NCBI RefSeq assembly: GCF_014836875.1
Contig: NZ_JACSQC010000003.1
Location: 46,619-110,618 of the forward strand
Length of the DNA stretch: 64,000 nucleotides
From: Arthrobacter pullicola
Lineage (GTDB): Bacteria; Actinomycetota; Actinomycetes; Actinomycetales; Micrococcaceae
Direction: 5' to 3'
Both the position numbers and the translations under genes were made by a program. The notes below the pieces were generated by a model. The model was not told the origin of the DNA. It saw nothing but the letters and a program-made list of their open reading frames with translations, and did no database searches. Positions 10,034 to 18,787 of the stretch are shown in pieces. Position 1 is the stretch's first letter, and each line of letters starts with the position of its first letter.

Positions 10034-11367
10034 AGGAACGCCTTTCCCTCGCCGCGGTAGGTGGGCAGCACGCCAACCACAACGCCGTCGTGGACCACCT
10101 GGAACTCGTTGACGCGCTCGGAAAGTTCGCCGCTCTTGGCGTGCCGCAGCCAGACCCGGCCGCTGACGCTGAGGTCAGCTGCCGCGCTGCCGGTGAGCGG
10201 GGTCTGCACTTCACCGGCTCCCTCCCGCGGCAGCAGCTTCAGGCCCGGTGGCCAGGCCACCTGCGGAACGCGGCTGGCGCCGGGCGGGCCGGAGGCGATC
10301 CAGCCGCCGCCCAGGACGGTTGCGGTGTCCGGCTTGGGGCGGCGCACCACATCCAGTGCGACGGCGGCAGCGGGGGCGGGGGAGAAGGCCCGGTAAGTGT
10401 CAAACAGGTGCCCGGCGAACAATCCGGAGCCAACGGTAATCTCCGTGATCGAAGGATCCCGGCCCGTTGCCTCGACGGATCCGGTGCCGCCGCCGTTGAC
10501 GAATTCCAGGTCCGCCAGCTGCCTGAGCCCGCGGACGATTACTCCGCGGCGTTCCGTCAGCTCGGCCATGGACCGGGCCTGGATCCAGCGCATCAGCTGG
10601 TTGGCCGGCAGGGCACCGGGAACCGCATCCCCGACGCCGGCGATCTGCCCTTCGTACATCATCAGTCCCACCAGGGTGAATCCCGGGCGGGCGAGGATGC
10701 GGCGGGCCAGTGCAAGGGCCTGTTCCGGCGCGTGCAGGGGGGAGCGGCGGGTGCCGATAAACCCGAGCACCGGTGCCTGCCAGGAGGCATCTGCGTCCAG
10801 GCAGACTCGCACCAGGGGGCGCCTCCCGGGAGGAACCAGGGAATCGACCAGGTCCAGCTGCGCCTCGTCATCGACCATCAGCGTGATCCGGGAAGCCAGC
10901 CGTTCATCGGCAAGCAGCCGTTTCAGCGCATTCCGGTCGGCCGAGGGGTAGCCCACGACGACGTCGCTGCAGCGTTCTGCCAGCCACAGCGCCTCCGGCA
11001 GGGTAAACGCGAAGATGCCGCTGAATCCCGGCAGCTCGAGCAGGGCGTCCAGCACCGCCCGGACGCGGATGGACTTGCTAGCGACGCGAAGCGGGAGGCC
11101 GCCGGCCCGCCGGAGCAGGTCGCGGGCATTAAAGCGCAGGGCATCGAGCCCCAGTACCGCCACCGGCGCATCCAGGTGCGCGACGGCGGCGCTCAGCGAG
11201 GGCCAGTAGGTTCCCGGATCCCGCCAGGGTTCCGCGTCGGCTGGTACGCCGAGGCCGAGGGCGGCGTGCCGGGGGCCGGCACCCTCCGCCGGGCTGCCGG
11301 CCCCCGGGGGATTCTCCGCCGGGGCACCGGCAGCCCCGGGTTCGGGCGCCGGGTCACTGAATCTCAT
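10030..11367 (-). CDS. PLP-dependent alanine racemase-fold enzyme (amino acid deaminase/aldolase type)
   Basis: This 445-aa protein has an alanine-racemase-like TIM barrel. LRVASKSIRVRAVLD carries the likely PLP lysine near residue 98, and later conserved pieces include MMYEGQIAG and FVNGGGTGS. C-terminal D-serine dehydratase/racemase-type motifs (LGGGWIASG, LRHAKSGELSERVNEF) follow. The first ~45 residues are low-complexity Pro/Ala/Gly. Its translational overlap with the lactone oxidase gene suggests a shared pathway; this pairing is common in actinobacteria (recollection). The reaction is not known. Confidence 0.8.
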   Translation of the reverse strand: MRFSDPAPEPGAAGAPAENPPGAGSPAEGAGPRHAALGLGVPADAEPWRDPGTYWPSLSAAVAHLDAPVAVLGLDALRFNARDLLRRAGGLPLRVASKSIRVRAVLDALLELPGFSGIFAFTLPEALWLAERCSDVVVGYPSADRNALKRLLADERLASRITLMVDDEAQLDLVDSLVPPGRRPLVRVCLDADASWQAPVLGFIGTRRSPLHAPEQALALARRILARPGFTLVGLMMYEGQIAGVGDAVPGALPANQLMRWIQARSMAELTERRGVIVRGLRQLADLEFVNGGGTGSVEATGRDPSITEITVGSGLFAGHLFDTYRAFSPAPAAAVALDVVRRPKPDTATVLGGGWIASGPPGASRVPQVAWPPGLKLLPREGAGEVQTPLTGSAAADLSVSGRVWLRHAKSGELSERVNEFQVVHDGVVVGVLPTYRGEGKAFL

Positions 11368-11419
11368 GCCTGGATACTAGCCATGCATCAGCTCCCGCGC
11401 CCGGAACCCGCCGGGGAAG

Positions 11420-12205
11420 CTAGCCCTTCAGCCCGCCCTCCAGATAAGCGAGCAGCGACTCACGGACGAACGCTGCCCCGTCGGGTCCACCGTAGTTGGC
11501 GGCGAACCGCGGATCGGCCACGTACATGTCGGCCAGGCCCCGTACATACCCGGACAGGTTTTCCGGATCGGTGGGAGCGCCGGGCACTCCCTTCAGCCAG
11601 TCGATGTGGCGGGCCGCAAGTCCCTGGGCAGCTGGACCGGTGGGGTCGGTGCCCTGCGCTGCCGCCTCGGTCCAGGCCTGTCCCAGCGCTTCCGTCTCGG
11701 CCCGCCACTGGGTCCGCTCGCCGTCGGGAAGGTTTCGCCACCACTCATCCGAGCGGGCATAGGCCTCCTGGCCCCATTTTTGCTCTACTTCCTCCTTGTA
11801 TTCCCTGTGGTCAAAGCCATCGAATGCTCTGTCCGCCATGATGTCCTTCCCTTCCTCCAAAGCTGTGATGGTCCGTTGCACTGAGGCGATCTGCCGTCCC
11901 AGCCGGTCCCTGTCCTTTCGAAGCCAGTCCAGGTGCGTCCGCAGCGCGGCGGCTGCGTCAACGTCGCGTTCCAGGACCGCGGCAATGCCATCCAGCCCGA
12001 CGCCCAGTCCGCGCAGCAGCAGAATGCGCTGCAGCCGGATGAGTGCCGCCTGGTCGTAGTAGCGGTAGCCATTGGACCCAATGCGCGACGGCGGCAAAAG
12101 GCCAACGGCGTCGTAGTGCCGCAGGGTGCGGCTGGTTGTTCCGGCCAGCCGCGCGACTTCCTGCACGGACCATTCGCTGCGTCCGGGGCCTGGTTTCTGG
12201 CTCAT
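11420..12205 (-). CDS. MerR-family regulator with TipAS domain
   Basis: The N-terminus is a MerR winged helix (WSVQEVARLAGTTSRTLRHYD, then GYRYYD). A dimerisation helix and a TipAS-type ligand domain from about residue 120 follow (FDHREYKEEVEQKWG, then EWW). TipA-type regulators sense thiopeptides or other ligands and activate promoters with long spacers. At 261 aa it matches full-length TipA. It lies 52 bp upstream of the PLP enzyme in the same orientation, so it may be cotranscribed with, or regulate, that pair. Confidence 0.93.
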   Translation of the reverse strand: MSQKPGPGRSEWSVQEVARLAGTTSRTLRHYDAVGLLPPSRIGSNGYRYYDQAALIRLQRILLLRGLGVGLDGIAAVLERDVDAAAALRTHLDWLRKDRDRLGRQIASVQRTITALEEGKDIMADRAFDGFDHREYKEEVEQKWGQEAYARSDEWWRNLPDGERTQWRAETEALGQAWTEAAAQGTDPTGPAAQGLAARHIDWLKGVPGAPTDPENLSGYVRGLADMYVADPRFAANYGGPDGAAFVRESLLAYLEGGLKG

Positions 12206-12282
12206 GCCTCAACGCTACAAGTTGACGCCGCGTCAATGTCAACCGGCGACCATCCAATCGGCCGCCAGCCATCGGGCCACCA

Positions 12283-13272
12283 TCAACCGGCCAGCGCAGC
12301 GGCCAGTTCCCGGAGCCGTTCGCCGTCAGCTGCCACCAGGGCATCAGCGGTCGCCAGCAGCCCGCGGATGTTCTCCGGGCTGGCGTTGTCCAGGGCATGG
12401 TCCACCCCGGGAAGCAGCCGGGTCTGTACCCGGACATATCCCGTGCCCAGCGCGGAGGCGAGCAGGTGACGGGTGAGCAGTCCGGGTGCCCCGTAGAGTG
12501 ATTCGACTATTGGTTCCAAGGCGGCCAGCTGTTCGGGATGGGCCAGCTGCGCCAGGGAACTTGCTTCGAGGGAACCGCCGCCTGCCTGGAGGCCGGTGCC
12601 CAGGGAGACCAGGAGGATTTCCTCCGTCCCTCCGGAGCGCCGCTGCTGAACCAGTGCCAGCGCCAGTGCCACGAACGCCGGATCATTGGCCGCCAGTCCT
12701 CCGTCCACCAGGAGGCGGTCGACGCCGTCCGGCCCGGCATAGCGCACCGGTTCGAAGTACGTGGGCGCGGCGGACGTTGCCAGTGCGGCCAGCGACATCC
12801 GTGCGTCGCCGAGGGGGTGCTGGCCCAGCCCGCCGCCGCTGAAGAGCAGGCCGGCGAAGTGGGCCAGGTCCACCGTGACCACCGCAACCGGCTTCAGCGC
12901 CTGGGAGAGCCTCCGGTCGCTGAAGTACTGGTCCAGGTACCGGCGCAGCGGCTCGGACGAATAGCGTGCCTCCCGGGCCGGTCCTGCGGAAGCCTGTTCT
13001 GCTGAACCGGTGCTCAGGCGGCGTCCCTGACCGGAGAATATTTCCGCACCGTGGTCGACGTAGAGGCTGCGCAGGGCAGCCGCGCTGTGCGGGGTTTTGC
13101 CCTGGGCAGGGCAGGCGAGGCCCAGAGCCAGGATGCCGCCGGTGGAGGTGCCCACCATAATGTCGAACAGATCAGCGGTGTGCCTGCCCGTAAGCTCCTC
13201 GAGCTTCATCAGCCAGGCCGCGGGAATGATGCCGCGGATTCCTCCGCCGTCGATGGACAGGACTCGGATCAC
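12283..13272 (-). CDS. Patatin-like phospholipase
   Basis: The GTG start at 13272 is preferred over an upstream TTG because AGGAG lies 7-8 nt before it. The 329-aa product then begins VIRVLSIDGGGIRGI, the oxyanion-hole motif. The nucleophile elbow GTSTGG and a DGG motif (LLVDGGLAAND) complete the Ser-Asp dyad. The length and the mid-domain YVDHGAEIF fit cytoplasmic patatins such as the CapV/GumTB-type set. No cyclase or other defence gene is adjacent, so a general lipid acyl-hydrolase role is more likely than phage defence. Confidence 0.9.
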   Translation of the reverse strand: MIRVLSIDGGGIRGIIPAAWLMKLEELTGRHTADLFDIMVGTSTGGILALGLACPAQGKTPHSAAALRSLYVDHGAEIFSGQGRRLSTGSAEQASAGPAREARYSSEPLRRYLDQYFSDRRLSQALKPVAVVTVDLAHFAGLLFSGGGLGQHPLGDARMSLAALATSAAPTYFEPVRYAGPDGVDRLLVDGGLAANDPAFVALALALVQQRRSGGTEEILLVSLGTGLQAGGGSLEASSLAQLAHPEQLAALEPIVESLYGAPGLLTRHLLASALGTGYVRVQTRLLPGVDHALDNASPENIRGLLATADALVAADGERLRELAAALAG

Positions 13273-13533
13273 GGCTGCTCCTGGGGGCTGGCGTTGCGGG
13301 ACCGGTTCTGCCAGCAATGCTCCGCCCGGAGACTGGACCGGTCAACGGGGCCGGGCTGCATCGGTACGTCAACCGGAGTCATCAGGCTCATCCGGAAGCG
13401 TCACATAGCTGCACCGGCCGCGCCCCGGAGACACCGCTCAGGGTTTTGCCAGCAAGACGGGTTACGCTGGTCACATCTGCAGAGCAAATGCTCTACCTTC
13501 GCGGCTGGGAAGTCGAAGACCACCAGAGGCGCT

Positions 13534-14625
13534 ATGAGCATTGCTGCACAGTCCCGCACGGCCGGAAACACAGGCCGCACCCCCCGAAACCGGGATAACC
13601 CGGTCACCAGCAGCTACTCGGCGCTGCTGAAAATCATCCGGGACGAGGGACTGCTCAAGCGGCGCCGGGCCTTCTACATCACCACCTTCGCTTTCCTGTG
13701 CGCCGGCCTGATTGCCGCCGGCACAGGGTTCTTCCTGATCGGTGAGAGCTGGTTCCAGCTGCTGATCGCAGCCGCGCTGGGCATCCTGTTGACACAGATC
13801 GCGTTCATCACCCACGAAGCCTCGCACCGCCAGGTGTTCGAGTCCGGACCCGCGAACGACCGGGCCGGCCGCTTCCTGGCCAACGCCGTCGTCGGCATCA
13901 GCTACCAGTGGTGGATGAACAAGCACAACCGTCATCACGCCAACCCCAATACGGTTGGCAAGGACCCGGATATTGAGATGGATACCATCTCCTTCCAGGT
14001 CGAGCAGGCAGAAACCCGTAAGGGCCTGATGGCCTGGCTGACCCGCCGGCAGGGCTGGCTGTTTTTCCCGCTGCTGCTCCTTGAGGGCATCAACCTGCAT
14101 GCGACGTCGATTCGGCACCTGTTCTCCAAGAACAAGGTCAAGGGCCGCTACACCGAGATCACCCTGGTATTCCTGCGCCTGGGCCTCTACATCGGCGCAG
14201 TGTTCTTCTTCCTTCCGGTGGGTATGGCATTCGCCTTCCTCGGCGTGCAGCTGGGCGTCTTCGGTGTCTACATGGGCGCTTCCTTCGCACCGAACCACAA
14301 AGGTATGCCGCTGATCCCGCGGGATTCCAAGGTGGACTTCCTCAGCCGGCAGGTCCTGACCTCGCGCAACATCACCGGCCGGGGCATGAGCACGTTTATG
14401 GGCGGGTTGAACTACCAGGTGGAACACCACCTCTTCCCGAGCATGCCCCGCCCGCACCTGGCACGGGCCAGCGAGATCGTCAAGGAACACTGTGCCAAGC
14501 ACAAGATTCCTTACACGGAGGCCACCATCACCGAGTCCTACGGCATTGTGGTGCGCTATCTGAACCGGGTTGGCCTGGCCGCCCGGGATCCGTTCGACTG
14601 CCCTGTCCGGTCCCAGTACCGGTAG
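13534..14625 (+). CDS. Membrane fatty acid desaturase
   Basis: This 363-aa integral membrane di-iron desaturase has all three histidine boxes: HEASH, HNRHH and QVEHHLFP. Four or more hydrophobic helices are visible (FLCAGLIAAGTGFFL, LLIAAALGILLTQIAF, LGLYIGAVFFFLPVGMAF). It introduces a double bond into acyl chains, which in this group probably adjusts membrane fluidity. The ATG at 13534 is the first Met in register with the family; its RBS is poor. It is divergent from the patatin gene, so the 261-bp gap must hold both promoters. Confidence 0.92.
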   Translation: MSIAAQSRTAGNTGRTPRNRDNPVTSSYSALLKIIRDEGLLKRRRAFYITTFAFLCAGLIAAGTGFFLIGESWFQLLIAAALGILLTQIAFITHEASHRQVFESGPANDRAGRFLANAVVGISYQWWMNKHNRHHANPNTVGKDPDIEMDTISFQVEQAETRKGLMAWLTRRQGWLFFPLLLLEGINLHATSIRHLFSKNKVKGRYTEITLVFLRLGLYIGAVFFFLPVGMAFAFLGVQLGVFGVYMGASFAPNHKGMPLIPRDSKVDFLSRQVLTSRNITGRGMSTFMGGLNYQVEHHLFPSMPRPHLARASEIVKEHCAKHKIPYTEATITESYGIVVRYLNRVGLAARDPFDCPVRSQYR

Positions 14626-14653
14626 CCCAGCCAGCATCTGACAGACTGAAACC

Positions 14654-15748
14654 ATGTCTTCGACTCCTCTCCCAGGCCTCCCCGCAGTCAAACGGACCAA
14701 GGACCAGGCGATCCATATCGGCGCCCGTCTCGAGGACCGGCTGCACGCCTACCGGATGGAACGCGTACGTAAACGGGGCGGAGTCCAGACGGTGCTCTCC
14801 TTTACCGGTTATGGATCCACCACCTGGGTGCGGGTACTGGGCAGGGTGGTACTGGCCAAGCCTGGAAAGCTCTCAGCCCGCAGCGGCGAATCCGCCAAGG
14901 CACTGCGCGACGGCGTGCGCGGCTGGCGCAACTTCACGTCTCCGCCGGTTAATGACGCTGTTGTCTGCATTGAAGTGGGCACCGAGAAACATCTGGTGAC
15001 GGCGGACCGCGGCGGCGTCATCGACGTCGTGCTCCCTGCCTCCCTGTCCCCGGGCTGGACCACAGTGACGCTGCGGCCTGAGTCGGAGCCTGAGGCCCCG
15101 GCGGCCGTGTCGCCGGTGTTCATCGTGGACCCCCAGGCCCGTACCGGGGTCATCTCCGACATCGACGACACGATTATGGTGACGGCGCTGCCGCGGCCGC
15201 TGCTCGCGGCGTGGAACACTTTTGTGCTGGACGAGCACGCCCGCACGCCTACTCCCGGCATGGCCGTGATGATGGACCGGCTGGCGCGGGAGAGTGAAGC
15301 GGGTCCGGTGTTCTACCTGTCCACCGGTGCCTGGAACGTTGCGCCGGCCCTCACGCGCTTTATCACCCGCAACCTGTATCCGGCGGGCCCGCTGCTGCTC
15401 ACGGATTGGGGACCGACCAGGGACCGATGGTTCCGCAGCGGTCCGGAGCACAAACGCACTCAGCTGGAACGGCTCGCCGTTGAGTTCCCCGAGGTCAGCT
15501 GGCTCCTGATCGGGGACAACGGGCAGCACGATGAGCAGATCTACGCAGAGTTCAGCCGGAGCCACCCGCAGAACGTAAGGGCCGTAGCTATCCGGGAACT
15601 GTCACCGGGTGAAGCCGTGCTGGCCGGCGGACGGTCGGCGGGCCGGGGCGGGGAGCAGCCCCGGGATATTCCCTGGATCTACGCACCGGACGGCGCAGGT
15701 ATGTCGCGCCAGCTGTCGGAGCTTGGCCTGCTGCCCGACGCAGGCTAA
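14654..15748 (+). CDS. App1-family phosphatidate phosphatase-like protein (DUF2183)
   Basis: This 364-aa protein contains the HAD-like motif ISDIDDTI (the DxDxT nucleophile pair), YLSTGAWNV, RDRWFRSGPEHK and LIGDNGQHDEQIY. These are the hallmark blocks of yeast App1 and its bacterial relatives. The family dephosphorylates phosphatidic acid in yeast; the bacterial substrate is unproven. It starts 28 bp after the desaturase and may be cotranscribed with it, which would place two lipid-related enzymes together. Confidence 0.9.
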   Translation: MSSTPLPGLPAVKRTKDQAIHIGARLEDRLHAYRMERVRKRGGVQTVLSFTGYGSTTWVRVLGRVVLAKPGKLSARSGESAKALRDGVRGWRNFTSPPVNDAVVCIEVGTEKHLVTADRGGVIDVVLPASLSPGWTTVTLRPESEPEAPAAVSPVFIVDPQARTGVISDIDDTIMVTALPRPLLAAWNTFVLDEHARTPTPGMAVMMDRLARESEAGPVFYLSTGAWNVAPALTRFITRNLYPAGPLLLTDWGPTRDRWFRSGPEHKRTQLERLAVEFPEVSWLLIGDNGQHDEQIYAEFSRSHPQNVRAVAIRELSPGEAVLAGGRSAGRGGEQPRDIPWIYAPDGAGMSRQLSELGLLPDAG

Positions 15749-15761
15749 CCCCCGCATGTGA

Positions 15762-15800
15762 TTAGCTATTGAAAATCGATAGCTAACCGCTGATAATCGA
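15762..15800 (+). promoter_or_regulatory. Inverted and direct repeats before the DUF2975 gene
   Basis: TTAGCTAT (15762-15769) and ATAGCTAA (15779-15786) form an 8-bp inverted repeat with a 9-bp spacer. AATCGAT recurs at 15774-15780 and again a few bases before the ATG. The segment is markedly AT-richer than its surroundings and looks like an operator overlapping the promoter. Confidence 0.45.
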
Positions 15801-15803
15801 TTT

Positions 15804-16304
15804 ATGAATCGACCGGTGCGGGTACAGCTGCGAGTCCTTCTGGTCCTGATGTTCCTGCTCATCCTTTTGGCCCAGGCCGTTCTCTTCCCAACGATGGGTG
15901 CAGAAATGGCTGCGTCGTTCCCTGAGTACGCGCACCTGCTGGTGCCGTATGTTTCGGTGGTTGTCTGTGGACTCGCGTGTGTCCAGATCGCAGTGCTGGC
16001 AGCCTGGTGTCTGGTCGGGATGACTGTCCAGGGCCGTCCGGTCACGCCCCGGGCGCTGGCCTGCGCAACCGTCATGGCCGCCGCCAGCGGAACTGCCACC
16101 CTTCTGGCCGTACTGCTGGCCTGGCACCTCTTTGAAGTGGTGCAGCAGGGGAATCCTGCGACCCTCTTTGGGCTGGGATCCGCCGTCATCACCGGGACGG
16201 CGATGACGGTGATGTCGCTCCGCGTTCGAGGCCGGTTGGGCGCTTCCATGGCAGCGGAAGCGGGAACGCCTGCGTCGGACAGGGGACGCGGTAACCGGGT
16301 CTGA
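15804..16304 (+). CDS. DUF2975-family membrane protein
   Basis: This 166-aa protein has four hydrophobic helices: near residues 9-30, 48-70, 88-108 and 118-140. The YxxLLxPYVSVVVCG... layout is typical of DUF2975. Such genes are usually followed by a small XRE/YozG-type regulator; none is present here. No Shine-Dalgarno sequence precedes the ATG, which sits right after an AT-rich repeat region, so a leaderless mRNA is possible. Function unknown. Confidence 0.75.
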   Translation: MNRPVRVQLRVLLVLMFLLILLAQAVLFPTMGAEMAASFPEYAHLLVPYVSVVVCGLACVQIAVLAAWCLVGMTVQGRPVTPRALACATVMAAASGTATLLAVLLAWHLFEVVQQGNPATLFGLGSAVITGTAMTVMSLRVRGRLGASMAAEAGTPASDRGRGNRV

Positions 16305-16309
16305 GGGCC

Positions 16310-17404
16310 TTACGGCTGGTCTTCCTCGGTACGGATCGTGCGCATGATCCGTCGCAGGCTCATGGCCAGCGAAGCCGTGGCGTCAATGGGGGTGTCCGGC
16401 GAAGCGGAGCTGTTCATCCGGCGCACCAGCGCCTGGACTGCATCCACCGCCTCCTGATACTCCTCCGTGTCGGCATCCCAGGTCTCGACCGCTTCGGCGC
16501 TGGCAAGCAGGGCACGTTCCAGGGCCTCCGCGACGGTCCCGGGAACCGGCGTATCCTCCGGGGTCTGCCAGATGGCGGTGGCGAGCACCTCCGTCATGTC
16601 CTCCACGTACAGGGTGACGCGTTCCATGGCACGCAGGGCGCGGAAATCGGCACTGAGATCCCGCTGGTGGCGCCGCCGCCGCAGATTGCCGTGCCGGCTG
16701 GAGTCTGCCAGCTGCACTGCTTCACGCACTTCGCGGCTAAAGGCAACCAATTCGGTGCGCCGGTTGGACCAGTCCTCGTGTTCCGGCGGCCAGCTTTCTC
16801 CGACGGCCAGGCCCATCTCCCGGAGCTGTTTTGCCAGGTTCAACCGCAGCGCCGCCAGCCCGTCCACGGCACCGTTCAGGTGCAGCGGCGGGAAGACAAC
16901 GGCGTTGACAATCAGGCCCACCAGTACGCCCACGCCCATTTGGACTCCGTAACCGTAGGAATAACCGTCAGGGTCATCCCCGCCCAGGACCAGGACGAAC
17001 AAAGCTGCGACCGGGAGATAGTCCCGGCCCGCCCCGAGCCGCGGAATACCTGCGAGCAGGACCCCGACGCCCACAATCAGGGCAATCGTCCAAACCGTGG
17101 GCCCGCCGAACAGCAGGGCGACCAGCGCCAGTCCGATTCCCGTAACCAGCCCGATCAGGGTCTGGATCCCGGCCCGTGCCGAGCCGGAAACGGTGGGGTA
17201 CATGCTCACCAAAGCACCCAGCGGTGCGTAGTAGGGGTACTGGGATGCCACGCCGGGCACCAGCGGGGCTATGGTCCAGGCGATCCCCACCGCCAGTGCG
17301 GCTTTCAATGCCAGCTGGAGCCGCGTATAGCGCAGCATGCCTGTCAGCCGGTTGGATACAGCGGCCAAGGACGGTTTGGGTAGGGATTTCCCTCGCAGTG
17401 CCAT
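16310..17404 (-). CDS. FUSC/aromatic acid exporter family protein
   Basis: This 364-aa protein has an N-terminal membrane domain of about six helices (residues ~30-180, including IGLVTGIGLALVALLFGG and MGVGVLVGLIVNAVVFPPLHL). A long soluble helical domain follows (~190-364). This is the FUSC/ArAE architecture associated with efflux of aromatic acids or with envelope stress. It is convergent with the DUF2975 gene with only 5 bp between stops. No partner membrane-fusion protein is nearby. Confidence 0.85.
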   Translation of the reverse strand: MALRGKSLPKPSLAAVSNRLTGMLRYTRLQLALKAALAVGIAWTIAPLVPGVASQYPYYAPLGALVSMYPTVSGSARAGIQTLIGLVTGIGLALVALLFGGPTVWTIALIVGVGVLLAGIPRLGAGRDYLPVAALFVLVLGGDDPDGYSYGYGVQMGVGVLVGLIVNAVVFPPLHLNGAVDGLAALRLNLAKQLREMGLAVGESWPPEHEDWSNRRTELVAFSREVREAVQLADSSRHGNLRRRRHQRDLSADFRALRAMERVTLYVEDMTEVLATAIWQTPEDTPVPGTVAEALERALLASAEAVETWDADTEEYQEAVDAVQALVRRMNSSASPDTPIDATASLAMSLRRIMRTIRTEEDQP

Positions 17405-17475
17405 TTGGCCAGTATGTCCTGCTGCGCTGGGTGCGTCGATTTATGGGACCTGCCCCACAGGCCGGAGTGTACGGT

Positions 17476-18426
17476 CTAGACCGGCGGTGAGCTGTGACCC
17501 GGTTCTTCCCGGGCGGGGGAGATGCTGATGCCCTGCAGGACTTCGGCGAGCCGGTCCAGGAAGACCCTGGTCCGCGGCAGCTGCCGGTCATTGAGCAGCA
17601 GAGCAAAGATACTGCGCGCGAGCCGGATCTCGGGGACATCCAGGACCACGACGCCGTCCTGCCGGCCCCGCATCGCAAGCTCGGGTACCAGCGCCGCACC
17701 GATTCCTGCGGAGGCCATCTCAAGGCTCGCGTTGAAGTCGTCACAGTAGGCGGCGACGCGTGGATGCAGGCTGCAGCTGGCGAACAGCCTTTCGATCACC
17801 AGGGCATCCGGGGTACCGGGATGGTGCATGATCCAGGGCATGTCTGAAAGCTGTTCGGCGGAGACCTTGGCGCCGGGCTGTATGCCCCACTGGGCCGGCA
17901 GGACCACGCGGAAGTTATCATCACCAAGCCACTGACGGGTGACGGTGGCGGGCCAGGCCAGCCCGCCCTGCCCAACCTGGAAGACCAGTGCGACGTCCAG
18001 CTCTCCGCCTGAGCGCAGGCCCTGAATCGTCTGGCCCGGCTCCGCGACGAAGATCTTGAGGTTGATGCCGAGGTCCCGCCAGTCGGGGGAGCCCACCAGC
18101 CGGGGGAGGGCAAAGGTGGCAAGGCTGGGGAAGATGCCCAGGCGCAGAACATGTTCCGTGCCGGCTTCGGCCCGCGCCGCAGCAGCGAGCAGGGCATCCA
18201 TATCGGTCAGCACCTTCGCGGCATGGCGGGACATCACGACGGCGGCCTCAGTGGGAACGGCCGCCCGCGCCGAGCGCTCGAAAAGCCTGGTGCCGGTATC
18301 GCGCTCCAGGGCAGACATTTGCTGGGACACAGCGGATGGTGTGTAACCCAGGTGCACTGCGGCCGCGGCGAAGGATCCGGACCGGATGACCTCCAGGAGT
18401 GTCTTGAGATGGATCGGATTGACCAC
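17476..18426 (-). CDS. LysR-family transcriptional regulator
   Basis: The 316-aa product has the N-terminal winged HTH (HLKTLLEVIRSGSFAAAAVHL, then SAVSQQMSALE) followed by a periplasmic-binding-like effector domain. A GTG start at 18426 is chosen because AAAGGGAGGG lies directly upstream and the HTH then begins at the usual position. An upstream start at 18492 would add 22 unlikely residues. It is divergent from nrdH across 361 bp and lies 71 bp upstream of the FUSC exporter in the same orientation, so it could control either. The effector is unknown. Confidence 0.92.
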   Translation of the reverse strand: MVNPIHLKTLLEVIRSGSFAAAAVHLGYTPSAVSQQMSALERDTGTRLFERSARAAVPTEAAVVMSRHAAKVLTDMDALLAAAARAEAGTEHVLRLGIFPSLATFALPRLVGSPDWRDLGINLKIFVAEPGQTIQGLRSGGELDVALVFQVGQGGLAWPATVTRQWLGDDNFRVVLPAQWGIQPGAKVSAEQLSDMPWIMHHPGTPDALVIERLFASCSLHPRVAAYCDDFNASLEMASAGIGAALVPELAMRGRQDGVVVLDVPEIRLARSIFALLLNDRQLPRTRVFLDRLAEVLQGISISPAREEPGHSSPPV

Positions 18427-18470
18427 GATGCCCTCCCTTTGCTCTCCTTGGTGCCCTGAACCGCCGTCGA

Positions 18471-18486
18471 CCACCATATCTAGTGG
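18471..18486. promoter_or_regulatory. NrdR-box-like palindrome (distal)
   Basis: CCACCATATCTAGTGG matches the NrdR core CACTATATATAGTG at 12 of 14 positions. It lies close to the lysR start, so it could alternatively be the LysR protein's own site. Confidence 0.4.
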
Positions 18487-18545
18487 TGCCACCTACTACG
18501 GACGACACGCCCATGGCAGGCGACACGCAATCATTCAGGCAGCCC

Positions 18546-18582
18546 CACAGGCTGTGCATCCACTCTCCACAGGCTGTGGAGA
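18546..18582. promoter_or_regulatory. Tandem palindromes with DnaA-box-like halves
   Basis: CACAGGCTGTG (18546-18556) and TCTCCACAGGCTGTGGAGA (18564-18582) are perfect palindromes around a central G, with centres 22 bp apart. The right half read on the minus strand is TTCTCCACA, one mismatch from the DnaA box TTATCCACA. Confidence 0.45.
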
Positions 18583-18708
18583 AACCCGGTCCGCGGAGCG
18601 GAAAACCACGTAAATCAAGGGGTCGCCCCTGTGTAGAAACTGTGGACGAACAGCGTGTTGAATGACATACTTGTAATACATCATCTTGGGGTTCGACCCG
18701 TGGCAGCG

Positions 18709-18722
18709 CACTAGATGTAGTG
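18709..18722. promoter_or_regulatory. NrdR-box-like palindrome (proximal to nrdH)
   Basis: CACTAGATGTAGTG matches the NrdR consensus core CACTATATATAGTG at 12 of 14 positions and is palindromic at its ends. It lies 65 bp upstream of the nrdH start. A looser GATGTAGTATC element follows 13 bp downstream. Confidence 0.6.
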
Positions 18723-18787
18723 GCCGGATGTAGTATCAAGGGACAGACTTCAAAGGCATCATCATGCATCATCAAGGGGAGACCACC

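Larger units (their letters stand above)
18427..18787. other. Divergent intergenic region lysR / nrdH
   Basis: This 361-bp gap holds no gene. It contains two NrdR-like boxes (18471-18486 and 18709-18722), two G-centred palindromes spaced 22 bp apart (18546-18582), and further TGTGGA motifs (18642 region). This is a dense regulatory region for deoxynucleotide synthesis. Confidence 0.6.

Noticed and set aside
10090-11841. 583-codon + strand frame across the PLP enzyme and MerR genes
   Set aside because: It spans parts of two genes and the gap between them on the opposite strand, with an Arg/Gly/Pro-rich shadow composition and no motif.
12283-13272. Patatin as part of a CBASS anti-phage system
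   Set aside because: No cyclic-oligonucleotide cyclase, Cap2/Cap3 or other defence gene is adjacent; the neighbours are a MerR regulator and a desaturase.
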